Shown: positions 1-13,100, counted from the stretch's first letter. The stretch: 64,000 nucleotides of DNA from Tamarix chinensis (GCA_030549775.1 CM060175.1:4340564-4404563); one strand, 5' to 3'. Made by a program: numbers and translations. Notes: a model not told the origin generated them from the sequence alone.

Positions 1-648
1 CTCATAGATCATGAGGTACTTAGGTCAACCTCATATCCCCCTTAGTGGTGTCACTTCTCATTTATTTCCGGTCATCCTTATATTCCCAACTCATATTACC
101 ATTTATCCTAACATGCATGTCCTATAGGGCCATAACATAATACATCATAAACATCATACATATAAATGTCATGCTCATGTCACGGAAGTACATACAATAT
201 ACCTCAATCTCCAAGCTGCACTACACATAAGACAAGTTATCCACAAATCATATAATACATGACATAGCATGGCATACACAACATTCAACACATCCATGTC
301 ACACATAGCACAAGGCCATTAGCTTCGTCCTTACCTAAGGCGACGCCGAGCTTGGAGCACGCTCCTCTAACTCCTTAGGGCTTTGGTCGGGGTTACCTAT
401 AAAAGGGGAAAATGCTAAGTATTAGTTTCCCTTATAATTACTATCAATCCTCATTCTAGTTTAAGGTTAGGGTTTTTATTACTAAAAAGGGTTTTATACA
501 AAAACTAGGGTTTTTACCTTAGAATTAGTATACTAAATATTAGTAGTCAAAATATAGTTATTTATGATACTTATTGTTACACTTATTTTATTAAGCCCAT
601 TATTTCCATTCTTATAATACTAGTGTTCACTAGTCATAGTAAAATAGT

Positions 649-677
649 GATAATAATAATAATAATAATAATAATAA
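649..677. repeat. (TAA)n microsatellite
   Basis: About nine units of an AAT-type trinucleotide repeat inside the minus-strand LTR. Equivalent tracts occur in the related LTR near 60740-61695. Confidence 0.9.
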
Positions 678-1058
678 GACTACTAATAGTGATACTTATG
701 TTTCAAGTAATAGAACTCTAGCGTTTTTAAGATTAAGTCTAACAATGGTGTTAGGTTTGAAATAATAATATTATAAGGTCACAATATTACAAGTAAACTA
801 TTCTTAAGGGTGATAATGATAATAGTAATAATACTAATAATAACGATAATAATAATAATACTCCTAGTAGTAATGGTTATAACAATAATACAACCAAGTA
901 AGGTTAAGTAGTAATAATAATAACCATAGTAAGGATAATAGAGATAATAATAATAAAAATGTTAATATTAATAATTATAAGAATAGGACCAAAGTTAAGT
1001 ATAATACAAGTTAGGGTTTAAAAGGGATGTTAGTATTAGTAAGAAAATAAGACATTAA

Positions 1059-1170
1059 TAATAGAGACAATAATAATGGTAATAATGACAATAATAATAA
1101 TAATCATAATAATAATAATAGTAATAATAAAAGTAATAACAATAATGATAATAATAATAATAATAATAAG
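1059..1170. repeat. Interrupted (AAT)n tract
   Basis: Imperfect AAT repeats just before the GC-rich block of the LTR, in the same relative place as the tracts at 61069-61132 and 61567-61695 in the other copy. Confidence 0.85.
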
Positions 1171-1861
1171 TATATTAGTATCAATATTAGTAGAAAATGG
1201 TAGCAGTTATATAAAAGGGTATTAGGGTTTGGATGAGTGGAGAACCACCTAGGGTCGGTGGTGGTCCGGCGGCGGCGCGTGGCGGCGACGGCGGCGGTGG
1301 TGGAGGAGGAAGAGAAGGAAAAAGATCAAGGTGGGGGCTGGATGGAAGGAGGAAAAGAGAAGTTTGAGGTGGGGAAAGAAACAACAGGTGAAGGGGAGTG
1401 GAGTGAGGGTGGTGGCGTGGCAAGGGGTGGCGGCGCGCGGCGGCAACGGCGGCGGTCGAGGGTGGTGGAGAGAGGTGGAAGATGAGGGAGGAAGGAGGAG
1501 AGGAAGGCAGGGGAAGATGGAGGTATGGGAAGGTAGAGGGGGGTCTGCTGGACATTTTGGAGGGTGGAGGAGGCTCTGGTGGCGGCTGGGCTAGCGGTGG
1601 AAGGCGGCGCAAGGGCGGCGAAGGCTGGAGGTGGTGGTTTTCAGGATAGGAACTTTGCGCGGCTAGGGCGGCACGTGCAGAGCAAGGTGGAGGGTGGTGG
1701 TGGCTTGGTTTTTCAAGGGAGTTGCGGGGATGATAACGGTGGGCAGAGGTGGCGGCGGCGGTCTCCGGTGACGGTGAAGAGCCCGTCTTTTTGAGGCGGC
1801 GGAGAGGCAGGGTTTCGGGGCAAAAAACGAAAAGGGAGCTGATCGGGGTTGCCAATGGGGG

Positions 1862-1869
1862 TATTTATA
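1862..1869 (-). promoter_or_regulatory. LTR TATA-box candidate
   Basis: TATAAATA followed by CCCCC on the minus strand, next to the GC-rich block. A matching TATAAATACCC lies in the plus-strand LTR at 6617. This is where a retroelement promoter would be expected; use is inferred. Confidence 0.45.
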
Positions 1870-2879
1870 GGCAATTGGAAGGGGAAGACGACAATGGGAG
1901 AAGGAGGCGTGCGAGGCAGGTGTGTAGGTGGCCGGCCGGTGGCAGGCGGTGCAGGTCCTGCCATGGCAGGTTAGGTCGGGAAGGGGGAGAGGAAAAGGGA
2001 AGGAGATGGCATGCGGGAAAGGAAGAGAAGGACTTGGTCGGGGTCGAAAGAGGAAAGCAATTGACAGGGAAGGGCAGGGGAGGACGGTCGGCATGCAGAG
2101 GTGGCCGGTGATATTCGGGGGTTGCAGGGTCGAGTTGCAGGTCGGGGAGGAAGAAGGAAAGGGAAAGGAGGAGGACCGGCGGTCCAGGGGAGGAAAAGAA
2201 AAGGAAGGGGAACCGGCCGGTTCGGCGGCGTTATAAAGTTTTAAAACAACACGCGGCGTTTTGGGGGTTGTTTGGAAAAAACGCTGCGTCCTCGTCGGTC
2301 TGGCAACGGTTACTTTTTTTCTTATTGTGACGCGGCGTTTCGGCGGCTATAGCGTCGAAACGCAGCGTTTGGTTTCACGGGCGGCTGGCTCACTGGGCCG
2401 CAGGCGAGAAGAAGGAAGGAGAGGCGGGGAGGGGGTTCTGGGCTGCGCAGGCCGGCCCAGTCCGGGGGGAAAGAAAGAAAAAGAAAAAAAAGTTAAGGAG
2501 GAGGAAGGAAAAAAAAAAAGAGAAAAGAAAGAAGAAAAGGGAAAAGGAAAAAGGAAAAAAATGGAGAAATGATAAAATGGTTGGGTTGGAGGTATTTGGA
2601 TATTTATTTATTTATATATTTAATTTTAATAATTATTATTTTAATTATAATAATTAAATCCATTTTTAGATTAGTTAGGCTATTTTGAATAAATTGTCCT
2701 TAACTTCCATTTTAATTAGTAAAATGTCCAAAATTTTCTAAATAATTTATTTATTATTTTCTCCTTATTTTTCCTTAATAAATTTCCTCTTTATTTAATA
2801 AAGTAACCTATTTTCTTAATTTTCTCTAATAAATCATTATTTGCCATAATTCCTAAATTAGGATTTTTGGGGTATTTCA

Positions 2880-2933
2880 ATATAAGTAGCCATATCAATC
2901 CTTATAGCACTCCGCTTAATTTGGTGTATTAAA
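2880..2933 (-). mobile_element. Cassandra LTR stub interrupted by the LTR at 1-2879
   Basis: The bases resemble the terminal part of the minus-strand Cassandra LTRs at 57826-57881 (ATAAGTAGCC, then CACTCCGCT, then TTGG-GTATTA). The stub begins exactly where the long LTR stops, which suggests that the LTR inserted into this Cassandra copy and the remainder lies left of the window. Confidence 0.65.
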
Positions 2934-3453
2934 GAAACATAAAGAGGAGAGGGGTAGAAGAAGATAAGGCTGATGTTATCTCTCCCCTTCACTTGTCCCA
3001 ATTGAACTCCAAGTTAATATGAGGTAATTTTCTAAGCTACATAGATCATAAAATGGTTAAGAATCTCTTGAGGACAAATTGGCATGGATTGGTAAGGTTT
3101 CATTTCAGTATAAGAAATTTTTCAAAAAATGAAGTTCGAAAAATATGCCCAAATCGATAAACCATCCCATCAGTTTGGGCATACCAGTTGATTATTCTAG
3201 AAACTAGTCAATTGGTTCCCCCAACCAATCGATCGATTTAGACAAGAAAACTCATTTTGCTGAAACGACAAACCAACAGATTGGTTCATAGAAGTTGTTG
3301 ATCAATTAGCTTGAAAAGCTTATTAAATTCATTTTCCAACCTTATTCCAAATGAAAATTTGCCTTAAACCAAATCTAACATTAAATCAAAATAAAAAATC
3401 CAAACGTGGCATAATTCTCATTCAACCATTTACAAAAATATAGGGGTATTACA
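2934..3453 (-). mobile_element. Unclassified LTR-like remnant
   Basis: The segment ends GGGGTATTACA, the plus-strand look of a minus-oriented LTR start. It contains palindrome-like stretches (for example around 3170-3240). It has no coding frame and no match elsewhere in the window. Family unknown. Confidence 0.35.
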
Positions 3454-4016
3454 AGGATTTCCATGATATGATAGAACCTTGTATGCTCGTAACTTTCGTT
3501 GAGTAGGTAATTTAACTTAGCATGTAACGTATTGATGTCCTATTTTCTTGGTCACATGCTCATTCCCACAAACTGAAGGCCATGTGTAGGTTTTTGGGGA
3601 TGGCCAGCAGTAGGACTACCTTAGTTGGGGTTCGGGGCTTGAGAGCATACAAATTTAGAGGTTTTTGTGCTATATATGACATACTATGGTTTTGGGGTAA
3701 TACCTTAACTTTTTTTCCCAATATAATAGCCCATTTTTTAGTTAATAATTCTCCCTATATTTAAATAAGTCGGCAACCGTCAAGGTCTTATGTTGTAAAT
3801 AATTCTTTTGAATATTTATATAACTTGATCTTGTGCACGCTACTTTAAATTGGTTGGTTTTGTTTTAGCCTTATATCTCATATAGGATAGGTAGCTAACA
3901 TCTATTCTATGTTAGGTATGGTGGTAGCATGCCATTTTTCCTAGGTGTGTTTAGTATTTGCCGCTTTTTTAATTTTTAAAAGAAAAATTTTTCGTGGTGA
4001 AAAATGTAGGTGTTAC
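3454..4016 (+). mobile_element. 3' end fragment of a plus-strand LTR
   Basis: The segment finishes with GTAGGTGTTACA, resembling the LTR ends at 9745 and 22462. The upstream part of the LTR is missing. A 60-codon open frame at 3582-3764 has no recognisable features and is taken as chance. Confidence 0.4.
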
Positions 4017-4280
4017 ATAAATAACTAATTTAGCTTAATTAAACCTAATCTATACAAACTCAAATAAAATTAAAGTTAGGATTTCTAAAAATTTATACCA
4101 ACTAACGAGTTATGAATTGGAGCGGGTGAAGACTAAGGTTGCTCCACCAAAGGTTGAAGACCACTCATTGGTGGCTGAGTGGCACTAGAGGAAGTCAAAT
4201 AGGGGTGAATTACAGCTGCTTCACCAAAGTTAGTTGTTTCTACATTAGAGGATGGTAGCAACGAGAGAAAGGAGTAGCAG
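4017..4280 (-). mobile_element. Possible left piece of the outermost minus-strand LTR
   Basis: Non-coding DNA between an LTR end and the plus-strand LTR starting at 4281. It is tentatively the left part of the element resumed at 14222, because both sides flank the same insertion. No target duplication was found, so the joining is weak. Confidence 0.3.
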
Positions 4281-6616
4281 TGTAATATCACGCTTTTGAG
4301 AAATATTAATTATAAACTAATAATTATGTGTAATTAGATATAATAGTTATCTTAGGAGGTTTGGTATTTTATTATGTATATTATTATGAAATATTGGATA
4401 TAATTTTAGTGAGGCTAAAATTTGATAAAATTTGAGCTATTAAATTTAATACTAGTTTAGAACTTAAACAATATCAAGTAACCTTAATTTTGTCAACTGA
4501 ATGTTTATGTTTCGGTTCAACTTTTCCTAAATATTAATCCTATCCTATACTAGAGTTAATTTGGTTTTATCCCGGTCCTCCTTCCCTGACACATCTTCTC
4601 CATGCCACCTCTCATACACACTTTTCACCGTGCCTCTATAATATGGTAGTACCCCCATTTTTAACACTTGAAATATTTTTTAACAAGAGTTGATTGCAGA
4701 AGCTAAACCAATAAAAACGTAAGGTACTACCTCCACACTTAGTATAAGTCTAGTTCCTCTACTTTTCTTACACTGAGTGTTAAGGCTAAAACATTTATCC
4801 GCTTAAATTAAGAATAACAAAGGATAATAAGAAGAGAAAGGTTTCATTACAATATTAAACTATTGTGATAACACAAGATTAAATAAAAGAGTTACAACTG
4901 ACAAGGGAAATAAATACATAAGGGGACATAAGAGTCCAAAAGATATCTAGATCAAAAGATGCCGGAACGGACATCAGACCGTCCTAACTCTCAACTCCTA
5001 CCAAAATTTATCAAGTTGTACCCTCAAAGTATTCCTACAAGCTAAGGACTAACCATTGAATAGGTAGGGACCATAAAACGGAACCTATTAGTATAACGAT
5101 ACTGAGTAAACCAATATACAATACTGAGCATGTAAATATCACATGGAGCATATAAAAGGTAACACAAAGTATCCTGTCATAACACGTTAAATATTACATA
5201 CTATAACTAAGTGCCACATTCATACCATAACTCATATCATACCATATGCCACATGTCCATCACATAAAACTTAACCATACTACAACTATTTCATTAAGCC
5301 AATTACACCGAGGGTGTTCTATAAAAAGAAAAACACCAAGCCATAACTAAGGCCTTTCATAATAACCACATCTATTCCACTTATAATATGATAAGGAAAT
5401 CACTAAGACAATTACAAACCAATACACCAAATCCAAACAGTGCATGAATGCAACTATCAAACCAACATACCAAAACCAAGTAGTGCATGGAGGCAACTAC
5501 CAAATTGACAAAATCACAACAATCCATTTAAATCCTTTTAATTACTTGATGTGATACAATAATAACCTAGAGATATATAAGTACATTGGTCATACTGATG
5601 CACTAAAGCAACACAGTATCCTCCCAACTTGTAATCTAGAGACATACAAGTACTTCGGTCATATTGGTGCAACAAAGTAACACAATATCCTCTCATCCTA
5701 GGACACCTAATCCTCAAGTATCAATACTCCCTATAGGGATCGTAGGTCATGTATAGAGTTGACAAGGGCCTTAGCATAAATGTCGAGGCATCTAACAAAA
5801 CCACCAAACCAAATCGAGGGCTCCTACCTCATCTCTAAGGTAGCTAACCCTAAAGAGCAACTGTAATACCCGAAAAATTGTTTAACCTAATCCCGTGTCA
5901 TTTAGCCCTAATTTGAATCTAATCTCAAGATGTTAGCCTTAACCAAATTTCTTAATCCCAAAACTTTAACTGAAAACCAAAACCTTGATTCGGTTAAACT
6001 GAAATTCGTACACCAAAAACAAAAATGGCTAAAATTTCCACTAATCTAAATTATTTGGCTAATCCCAAAATCCTTAATATAATCCTAAATTCCTTAAACC
6101 TTTATCTCTTTTCTTTTTCTTTCTCCTTTTCTTTTCTTCCTTTCTTCTCTTCTCTTCCTTTTTCTTTTCTTTTCTTTCTCTTCTTCTCTATGCCGAAATC
6201 TTTCAGTGTGAGAAGTTTTTCTTCTTATACATGCAGCCATCCACTTGCCTCCCACATGATCCTCTCACCATCACCTGCTAGCCCTACCCTCCCCCCTCTT
6301 CTTCTTCTTCTTCTTCGTCTTCTTCTCCTCCTTTTTCTTCATCTTCCACTCTCCCTACTACTACTCTGTTTCGCATCCTTACCAGCCTGCCACCCTATTC
6401 TTTCTTCTTCTTTCTTCTTCTCCCTGCCTTCTCCTCCCTTACACGACTTCTTCCTCTGTCATCACCCCCTCGTGCCTCTACCTAACTCCCATCCATCTCA
6501 ACCATCACCATCTTCCATCCTTTTCTTTCTTCCTTCTTCTTCTCGGCAAATTTCCTTCATTATTGTCATCGTTACTTCTATTCCTTACTTCTTCTCCTTA
6601 GCACGCTACCTTCTAG

Positions 6617-6624
6617 TATAAATA
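6617..6624 (+). promoter_or_regulatory. LTR TATA-box candidate at MITE insertion site
   Basis: TATAAATA, followed in the ancestral LTR by CCC; the MITE now separates the two. The duplicated target (ATAAATAC) is most of the box itself, so a near copy also follows the MITE at 7131. Confidence 0.5.
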
Positions 6625-6625
6625 C

Positions 6626-6777
6626 TAGGGATGGCAATTTTTCCCGCGGGTTCCCGTCGGGGATTCTCTGTTCGGGTTCGGGGAGAGAATTCGGGGATCG
6701 GGTTCAGGTTCGGGGATTCTTAATGGGGATTTTTTCGGGGACGGGTTTGGGGTCCCCATCCCCAAACCCGCCTCAAA

Positions 6778-6834
<57 letters not shown>

Positions 6835-7130
6835 TATATATAATATATATAACTTTTTTTATAGAATATAAATTAAAAATATAATATAAAAAAATATTTT
6901 GAGGATCGGGGATGGGATCGAGGATCGGGTATAAAGTCGAGTTTCGGGGATCAGGTCAGGTTTTAAGAACGGGAAATAAATTGGGAATGAAAAATATATC
7001 AGGGATCGGGTCGGGCAATCCCCGATAAAAAAATATCAGGGATCGGGTCGGGTTCGCTAATTATTTTTCTTATCGGGTTCGGGGATGGGGATGGGGTTCC
7101 CGTCCCCGCCGCGCCTCGTTGCCATCCCTA
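6626..7130. mobile_element. hAT-type MITE
   Basis: A 505-bp element with perfect 12-bp terminal inverted repeats (TAGGGATGGCAA and TTGCCATCCCTA) and a perfect 8-bp target duplication ATAAATAC at 6618-6625 and 7131-7138. The subterminal regions are rich in degenerate GGGGATCGGG / CCCCGATC motifs, as usual for hAT ends, around an AT-rich core. It has no transposase. The 8-bp duplication assigns it to hAT. Confidence 0.92.
6781..6851. repeat. (TA)n microsatellite
   Basis: About 30 TA units forming the core of the hAT MITE. Confidence 0.9.
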
Positions 7131-10100
7131 ATAAATACCCACCAACCCTCCATTTATTATCACCCATCAGCTCCCTAACCTTCTCCTCTTCCTTCTTCTC
7201 ATTTCCCCTTCTTCCTTCATCTTCCATGTTTTCAGCATCTGTACCACCAAATCCATCACCAAGCACCACCAAAGCTACCACTAACTGCCCTTTGGCCAGT
7301 GGACTGACCACAAAGGTTGCCCCGACCTTCTCCCTCGCTGTCTCCGGCCATCGCCACCAACCGCCACCTCTTTTCTCTTCTTTTTCCCTTTGTGTGTTGT
7401 AGAGTTTCAGAGTGCATGATCTGTGCACGCTCTGCTGCATGGCTGTGCAAACACTCAGATACCCTGTTGCATAGCCGTGCAACCGTTGCACTATTTGACC
7501 GTGCAAAATTTTTACTCTCATCTTGATTCTACATGGTTGTGCAACTTTTGCATCACTTGGCCATGCATTTTCTTTTCTCTCGAGTTGTTGTGCTCTAGTG
7601 TTGCACGACCATGCAACTTTTGCACTGCCTGCCAGTGTAACTTCCCATCTTAGCCATACAACCCCTATTTTCACTCCAAACCTTGTCCAAACACCACCAA
7701 AATTTAGCCATAGTTCCACCACACATTCTTCTACATTCCCATACAATTCAAGCGTCCATTTAACTCTATTTAATTCTCTAATCTCTTTCCCATTTAATTT
7801 TAGTTAATTTTGGATTATTTCGGTGTTATGTTATATGCTAATATGTGTGTTGGTTGTGTTAATGTAAGGAGGTTGAAGAATTAAGTGGAGACAAATTAGG
7901 TGAATCTTGATTATTCCTTTTTTCTTGGATAAGAGTTAAATCATACCCTTCTACTAAGATGTGAGATCATGTTGTAACACATAAAATTTGGTTGTGCTTA
8001 GAGTATTATTTATGCCTCATTATTAGAGAAATACATGTATGTATTTTACTTTGGAATTTTTAGAATGAAATAGCAAGTGTTATGATTAGGTACAAATGTA
8101 AATGGCATAATATTAAATATTTATCATACTCCGACATATAAATTGATTGATAATGTACGCATGTGTATTTTGTTGAATAAATTACATATGCATGCTTAGG
8201 ACTTGTTAGGGTTGAAACCCTGCAACCTTATAATATAATTTACCATGATAAGTGTATTACGATTATCTTTGCTTAATAACTAGGGTTAAATTATATATTA
8301 CAAAGCATGCACACCTAATTAGGGTTAGTATGCAATAAATGTTAATCTCATGTTCTAGAGTTGAAGTATTTCCTTTCCCGCGCCATAATGTTAATTATCT
8401 TGTTGAATGACATAATATGCTATAGATTTATACAAATGTGTTATATGGAATATATGTCACCCTAGAAATGTATGATTTGGGCTATAGACATAGTTTACTA
8501 AAAGCATGAAAAGTAGATAATATAGTCGGTCACTAAGACGTAAAGATTATTCACATGTTACCATATCATGAATAATTATCTGTTAGCATTTTCATGACAA
8601 ATGGCTTGTAATAATGTTGCTTGATACGAATTTAGATAAAATGGTAAAATTTAGAATTGTGGGCAGTTTGGTCTTTTCGACTTAATATACCTTTTGTGAA
8701 TAACTAAGTATGACCTTAGGGTTTACCTTAAATAATTAGAAATAAAGGGAAACAACTAAGTATAAAAAAGGAAATTTCTATGCATTATGTGATATTTTTG
8801 GTCACCCCATAAAATACTAATATGTAAAGTGGAAGACCTTGAGTTTGTGAATGGTTTCTCTCTAGGGGTAGCTACCCTAGAGATAAGGTAGGAGTCCTCA
8901 TATTTTTTTTTGGTTTTTTGGTGTGTCAGTTGTGCCCTAGTAAGGCCCTAGTTTACTCTATAGGTGACCTACGGGCCTTATAGGAGGTATTGATACTTAA
9001 GGATTATGTGACCTAGGTGTGGAGGGTATTGTGTTGCCTTGTGAACCAATATAACTAGAGTGATGTTATGCCTCTAGGTTGGATGGTTGGAGGGTATTGT
9101 GTTACCTTATGCACTGTATGACTGGTGTACTTTCATGTTTCTGGGTTATTATTGTCTCCCCCTCGAGTAATTAAAATTGGAATAATCTTTGTGTGAAGAT
9201 TTTAATGGGTTGTTCTAGATTTAATATTTCTGATAATTGTCGTTGTGCGCTTCATGTTGTGATATGGGTTTACTAGTTGCCTTTATGCCTTACTTTGGTA
9301 TCTGGATTTCTCTTAATTATATCAGTTGTATTCATTTTATGATTATATGCTTCCCTAATATACCTATGTTATGTTCTTTTTGTGCCTCACATGGCTTTAT
9401 ATGTTAGTGTTAACATAATGGTTTTCTTAGTACCATAGTACTGACAGGTTTCATTTCTCGGTCCCCTGCCTATTCAATAGGCAGTGATGACCTTGCAGGA
9501 GTACTTTGAGGGTTTAGCATGATGGCTTTCAATAGAAGGTTGAGAGTTAAGACTATCCGGTGTTAGCTCCGGCATCTTTTGATCCGAATATTTCATAGAT
9601 TCTTCTATCCCTTGTTATTTCCCCTTTTGTTATAATGTAACTATTTTGTTTGATCTTTTTATATTTATCAGTACAAAATGAATTTGTAATCAATTAATGC
9701 TTTTGCAAAACAAAATTTATAGTAGCTAAATTTTGGGGTGTTACAGCAACCATTCCCAAATCTCGAGGTCTTCCACTTTAAATATTAATATCTTAATGAG
9801 GTGATCATAAAATATCACATAATGCACAACGATTCTAATTTCATTCTTAACCATTTTTCTTTTTTCCAATTATTCAAGATGATCATAAGATCAACAATCT
9901 AAACCAAAATCAAAGTTAACACTAAGGTCAACCTAGGAATTCATTAAGGCCATCTTATTCCAATTTTTTACACTTTCAGGCATAATAAGTTATACACGAC
10001 CAAAATTTCATTATATGTTATTTACTCAATAGTTTCCCACTTTAATACCAATTTTCATTAGAATTAATCAAAATTCATGGTATGACTAAATAACATTAAA

Positions 10101-13100
10101 ATAGGTACATTAATATAAAATATCAATTCTATAAATTTTCAGGAGTGACAAAAATACCATTTTGCCCCTAAAACACAATTAAGCCCATTTAGCACATAAA
10201 ACCTTAATCACGCATAATTATTTTAATACAAATGACCTTATTTTAATATGAAATACATAAATTTAACATACCCTTAGATAAAAGTATATGGTCACACACG
10301 TAGAGAAATTGATAATAATACATAGTGCATGCATACTTTTTTATGAGATTACACTTAAGCATAACAAAAGAAACTCTAAACATGCTATCACTTAATTTTT
10401 ATATATTCAATAGGAGCATATGGATTACCTCTTTCCCAACACAAATAGCAAAATAACATAAAGAATATCAATGCATTCGAAATATGGAGGCACAAGAGGA
10501 GAAGACAAAAGATGAAAACTTCATAATTTAACCAAAAATCGAACCTTCTTTATTTATTTAAAAATAAATAAAGCCTAGATAGAAGGAAATGTAAAAGTAA
10601 AAATAAGAGAATAAGGAGAAAGAGAGGAGGATGGGTTTTGGTTATAAGCTTAATAAAGCTTAAGAATACTTAGCAAAAATAACCAAAATGAAGAGAGAGG
10701 TGGGAGAAACCAAGATGATAAATTGAGAGAAATGCTGAATGAAAAAAAAAGTAAGAAAATGGGATATAAATAGAGGATGGAGGAACAAAAAATCTGAAGC
10801 CACAAGAGGGGGGATATGTAGCTTGTTCAATACTCGAATGATAAGTGACAAGGTGGTTGAGTGTATTTGGTTTTAATAAAGTTATGAAAACTAATAAATC
10901 AACCAAGGGATGGGGGAGATGATGTTGTGCAGGTACAAGGTCAGATTTAAGCATGAGGAATGCAAGTGAAGTAGGTTGAGTGTAAAAAAAAAACAAAGTG
11001 ATACAACACATAGGTACAAAGTGTATGAAAGTAAATTTGAATCAAATATTTGTTTTAATGAGTAAGATAATGGTAAAATTGATACAAAATATGATCATGG
11101 AAGTGTAGCAAAGTAATTTCGTGCATGGACAGTAATTTTAGGATTTATAGATTATTTTTAGTGGTTAAAAGATCAATGAAGAGGATAAAATTAATAAAAA
11201 TAGCAAACAAGATCATACAATTATGAAAATTTATAGAAACCCTTAAAATAATATTTTAAACTAACATGTAAAATTGTATGAATTTAAAATAAGATTTAAT
11301 ATATAAAATATTGAAATAATGGTTAATTAACAAGCTTATAAGGTAATTACTAAAATAAATACCAAAACTATTCATAAAATCACGAAACTTTCCAGATCAT
11401 CTTATTTATTCATTTAAACCTAAATATAATTTTTTATAATTTTTAACACACATATGATATGATATTTAGCTAGTATACCTTAATTATATATTTTGCATAT
11501 AAAATTCAAAAGGGATAACAAACACAAATAAAATTAAACCAAAATTTCTAGATTTACATTTAAACGTATTTAGGACCTAAATAAAATTTTGTAATAATAT
11601 TTTACAAGGTTTAGCTTAAAAGTTTACATATATAAATAGTATTTTATAAGCAAAGTGCATATAGCCACAAAATCACAATAACTACAGCATCACCCAAAAC
11701 AATCTTGAGGCTATAAAGTATTTTACAATAGTTTATGTAATTAATTAAATATAATTAGAACTAGTTAAAAATGGGATATTACACATACTCCATCAACTAC
11801 ACCCAAAAAGATTGTAGCTTCCCCCTTAGCTACGCCTAAAGCAGCCACAACTCCCCTTAGCTACACATAAGACCATCGTAACTCCCCTAGCTACACCCAA
11901 AATTGCCAAAGTCCCCCCTTTGGTAACATAAAAAAATGACATTGCCCTCCTCCTTTATTTCATGACTTTATGCCATTGTTCCTAGCTTCCTTTATCTTAG
12001 TTATTTTCTAACCTCTTTCCTGAGTTATTTTTAATTAATCTTAGTTATTGTTGTGTTGTATTAAATGTCAATATAAGTGTTGGTTGTGTTGATACAACAA
12101 GTTCAAAGAGGTTGAGTGGAGACTAATTATATGAATCTTGCTTTACTTCTTTACTTAGATAAGAGGTAATTATACCCTTCTACTAAGATGTGAGATTGTA
12201 TGGTGACATATATAGGTCGATATGTTGCTTAGGGTATGATTTATGCATGGGTTTTGAGAGAATATGTGTGTGTGTGTGTGTTATACACAAAAATATTATT
12301 GCAATAGTTATGCAAGCATTATAAAATAAATGAAAGGATATTAATATGCTATCAAATAGTTGGCACATACATTTAACTTATTGTGAAATATGAGTTGCAT
12401 GCATATGTATTATGTTAAATAATTAACGTATACATGTTTAGGGTTTTTTTAGGGTTTATGGTATTTTCAAGGCTATGATACAAATGCCATGAGAAGTGTA
12501 CCATGATTATCATTACATGGTAGATAAGGTTGAGATGAATAGCATAAAAGTACGCAAGCATGATTAGGGTTAGAATATAATAATTTCTATTTGCATGACC
12601 TAGGATTAGAAATGTTTTCTTACATGCACCATGATGTAATTAGCCTATTAAATATTGTATCATGCTATAAATATGTGCATATGTGTTGCATGTAACATAT
12701 GACACGTTACAAATACATTATTAGAGTTCACAGATGTCACTTACTAAATGCATACAAAGTAAATAACATAGTCAATCGCTAAATTGAAAGATTAACCATG
12801 TGCTAAAATATTATTATTTTTTTATCTTTTAGCCTTTTCATGAAAAATCCTCACAATAATGATGTTTGGTACAAAATTTGGATAACAATGGTGAAATTAG
12901 GGTTTCGATGGCATTTTAATCATTTTTGACCTAATACACCTATTGTGAATAATTGGACATAGTATGGCCTTATACTTTTGATTGGTTTATCTTAGAGTTA
13001 ACTTTGAATTTTTTATAGACCAATGACCTTGGGTTTTAGCTTAATGGTTGAAAATAAAGAAAAATGGTTAAGTATGGAATGTGAATTTTTGTGCTATGTG

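Larger units (their letters stand above)
1..2879 (-). mobile_element. Long chromovirus-type LTR, minus strand, cut by window start
   Basis: Read on the minus strand this starts TGAAATACCCC at 2879 and continues past the window edge. The stretch near 285-330 matches, inverted, the 20270-20320 part of the LTR at 17652-22462. The stretches at 1-60 and 1219-1290 match 60087-60150 and 61790-61850, so all three belong to one LTR family. It contains AAT-repeat tracts (649-677 and 1059-1170) and a GC-rich, strand-asymmetric block at 1237-2460 that produces long spurious proline- or arginine-rich frames. Because its TG end is the outer boundary, it is either a solo LTR or the 5' LTR of an element lying to the left. 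No coding sequence is supported. Confidence 0.8.
5862..9745 (+). mobile_element. Solo LTR with 5-bp target duplication
   Basis: The LTR starts TGTAATACCCG at 5862 and ends GGGGTGTTACA at 9745, flanked by the direct repeat GCAAC at 5857-5861 and 9746-9750, the 5-bp duplication expected for Ty3/gypsy insertion. It is 3884 bp long, or about 3.37 kb without the MITE at 6626-7130. There is no primer binding site, gag or pol, so it is a solo LTR, presumably left by LTR-LTR recombination. It carries a pyrimidine-rich block (6100-6600 and 7140-7400) downstream of a TATA-like site. The proline- and serine-rich frames across that block are not genes. Confidence 0.88.
4644..11783 (-). mobile_element. 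Long minus-strand LTR split by a solo LTR
   Basis: On the minus strand it starts TGTAATATCCC at 11783 and ends near 4644 with GGGGGTACTACCA, the family end. Removing the insertion 5857-9745 restores a 3.25 kb LTR and rejoins a conserved segment: 5820-5861 runs into 9746-9780, as in the uninterrupted minus copy near 47500-47550. Its own target duplication is not clear (TAATA and CATAC). Confidence 0.7.

Noticed and set aside
1187..2572. Overlapping long frames on both strands (up to 222 codons)
   Set aside because: Low-complexity proline/arginine/glycine text from a GC-rich LTR block, present on both strands and shared with another LTR copy; no domain.
6025..6621. 198-codon frame rich in Phe, Leu, Ser and Pro
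   Set aside because: Read from the pyrimidine-rich part of a solo LTR; no conserved features.
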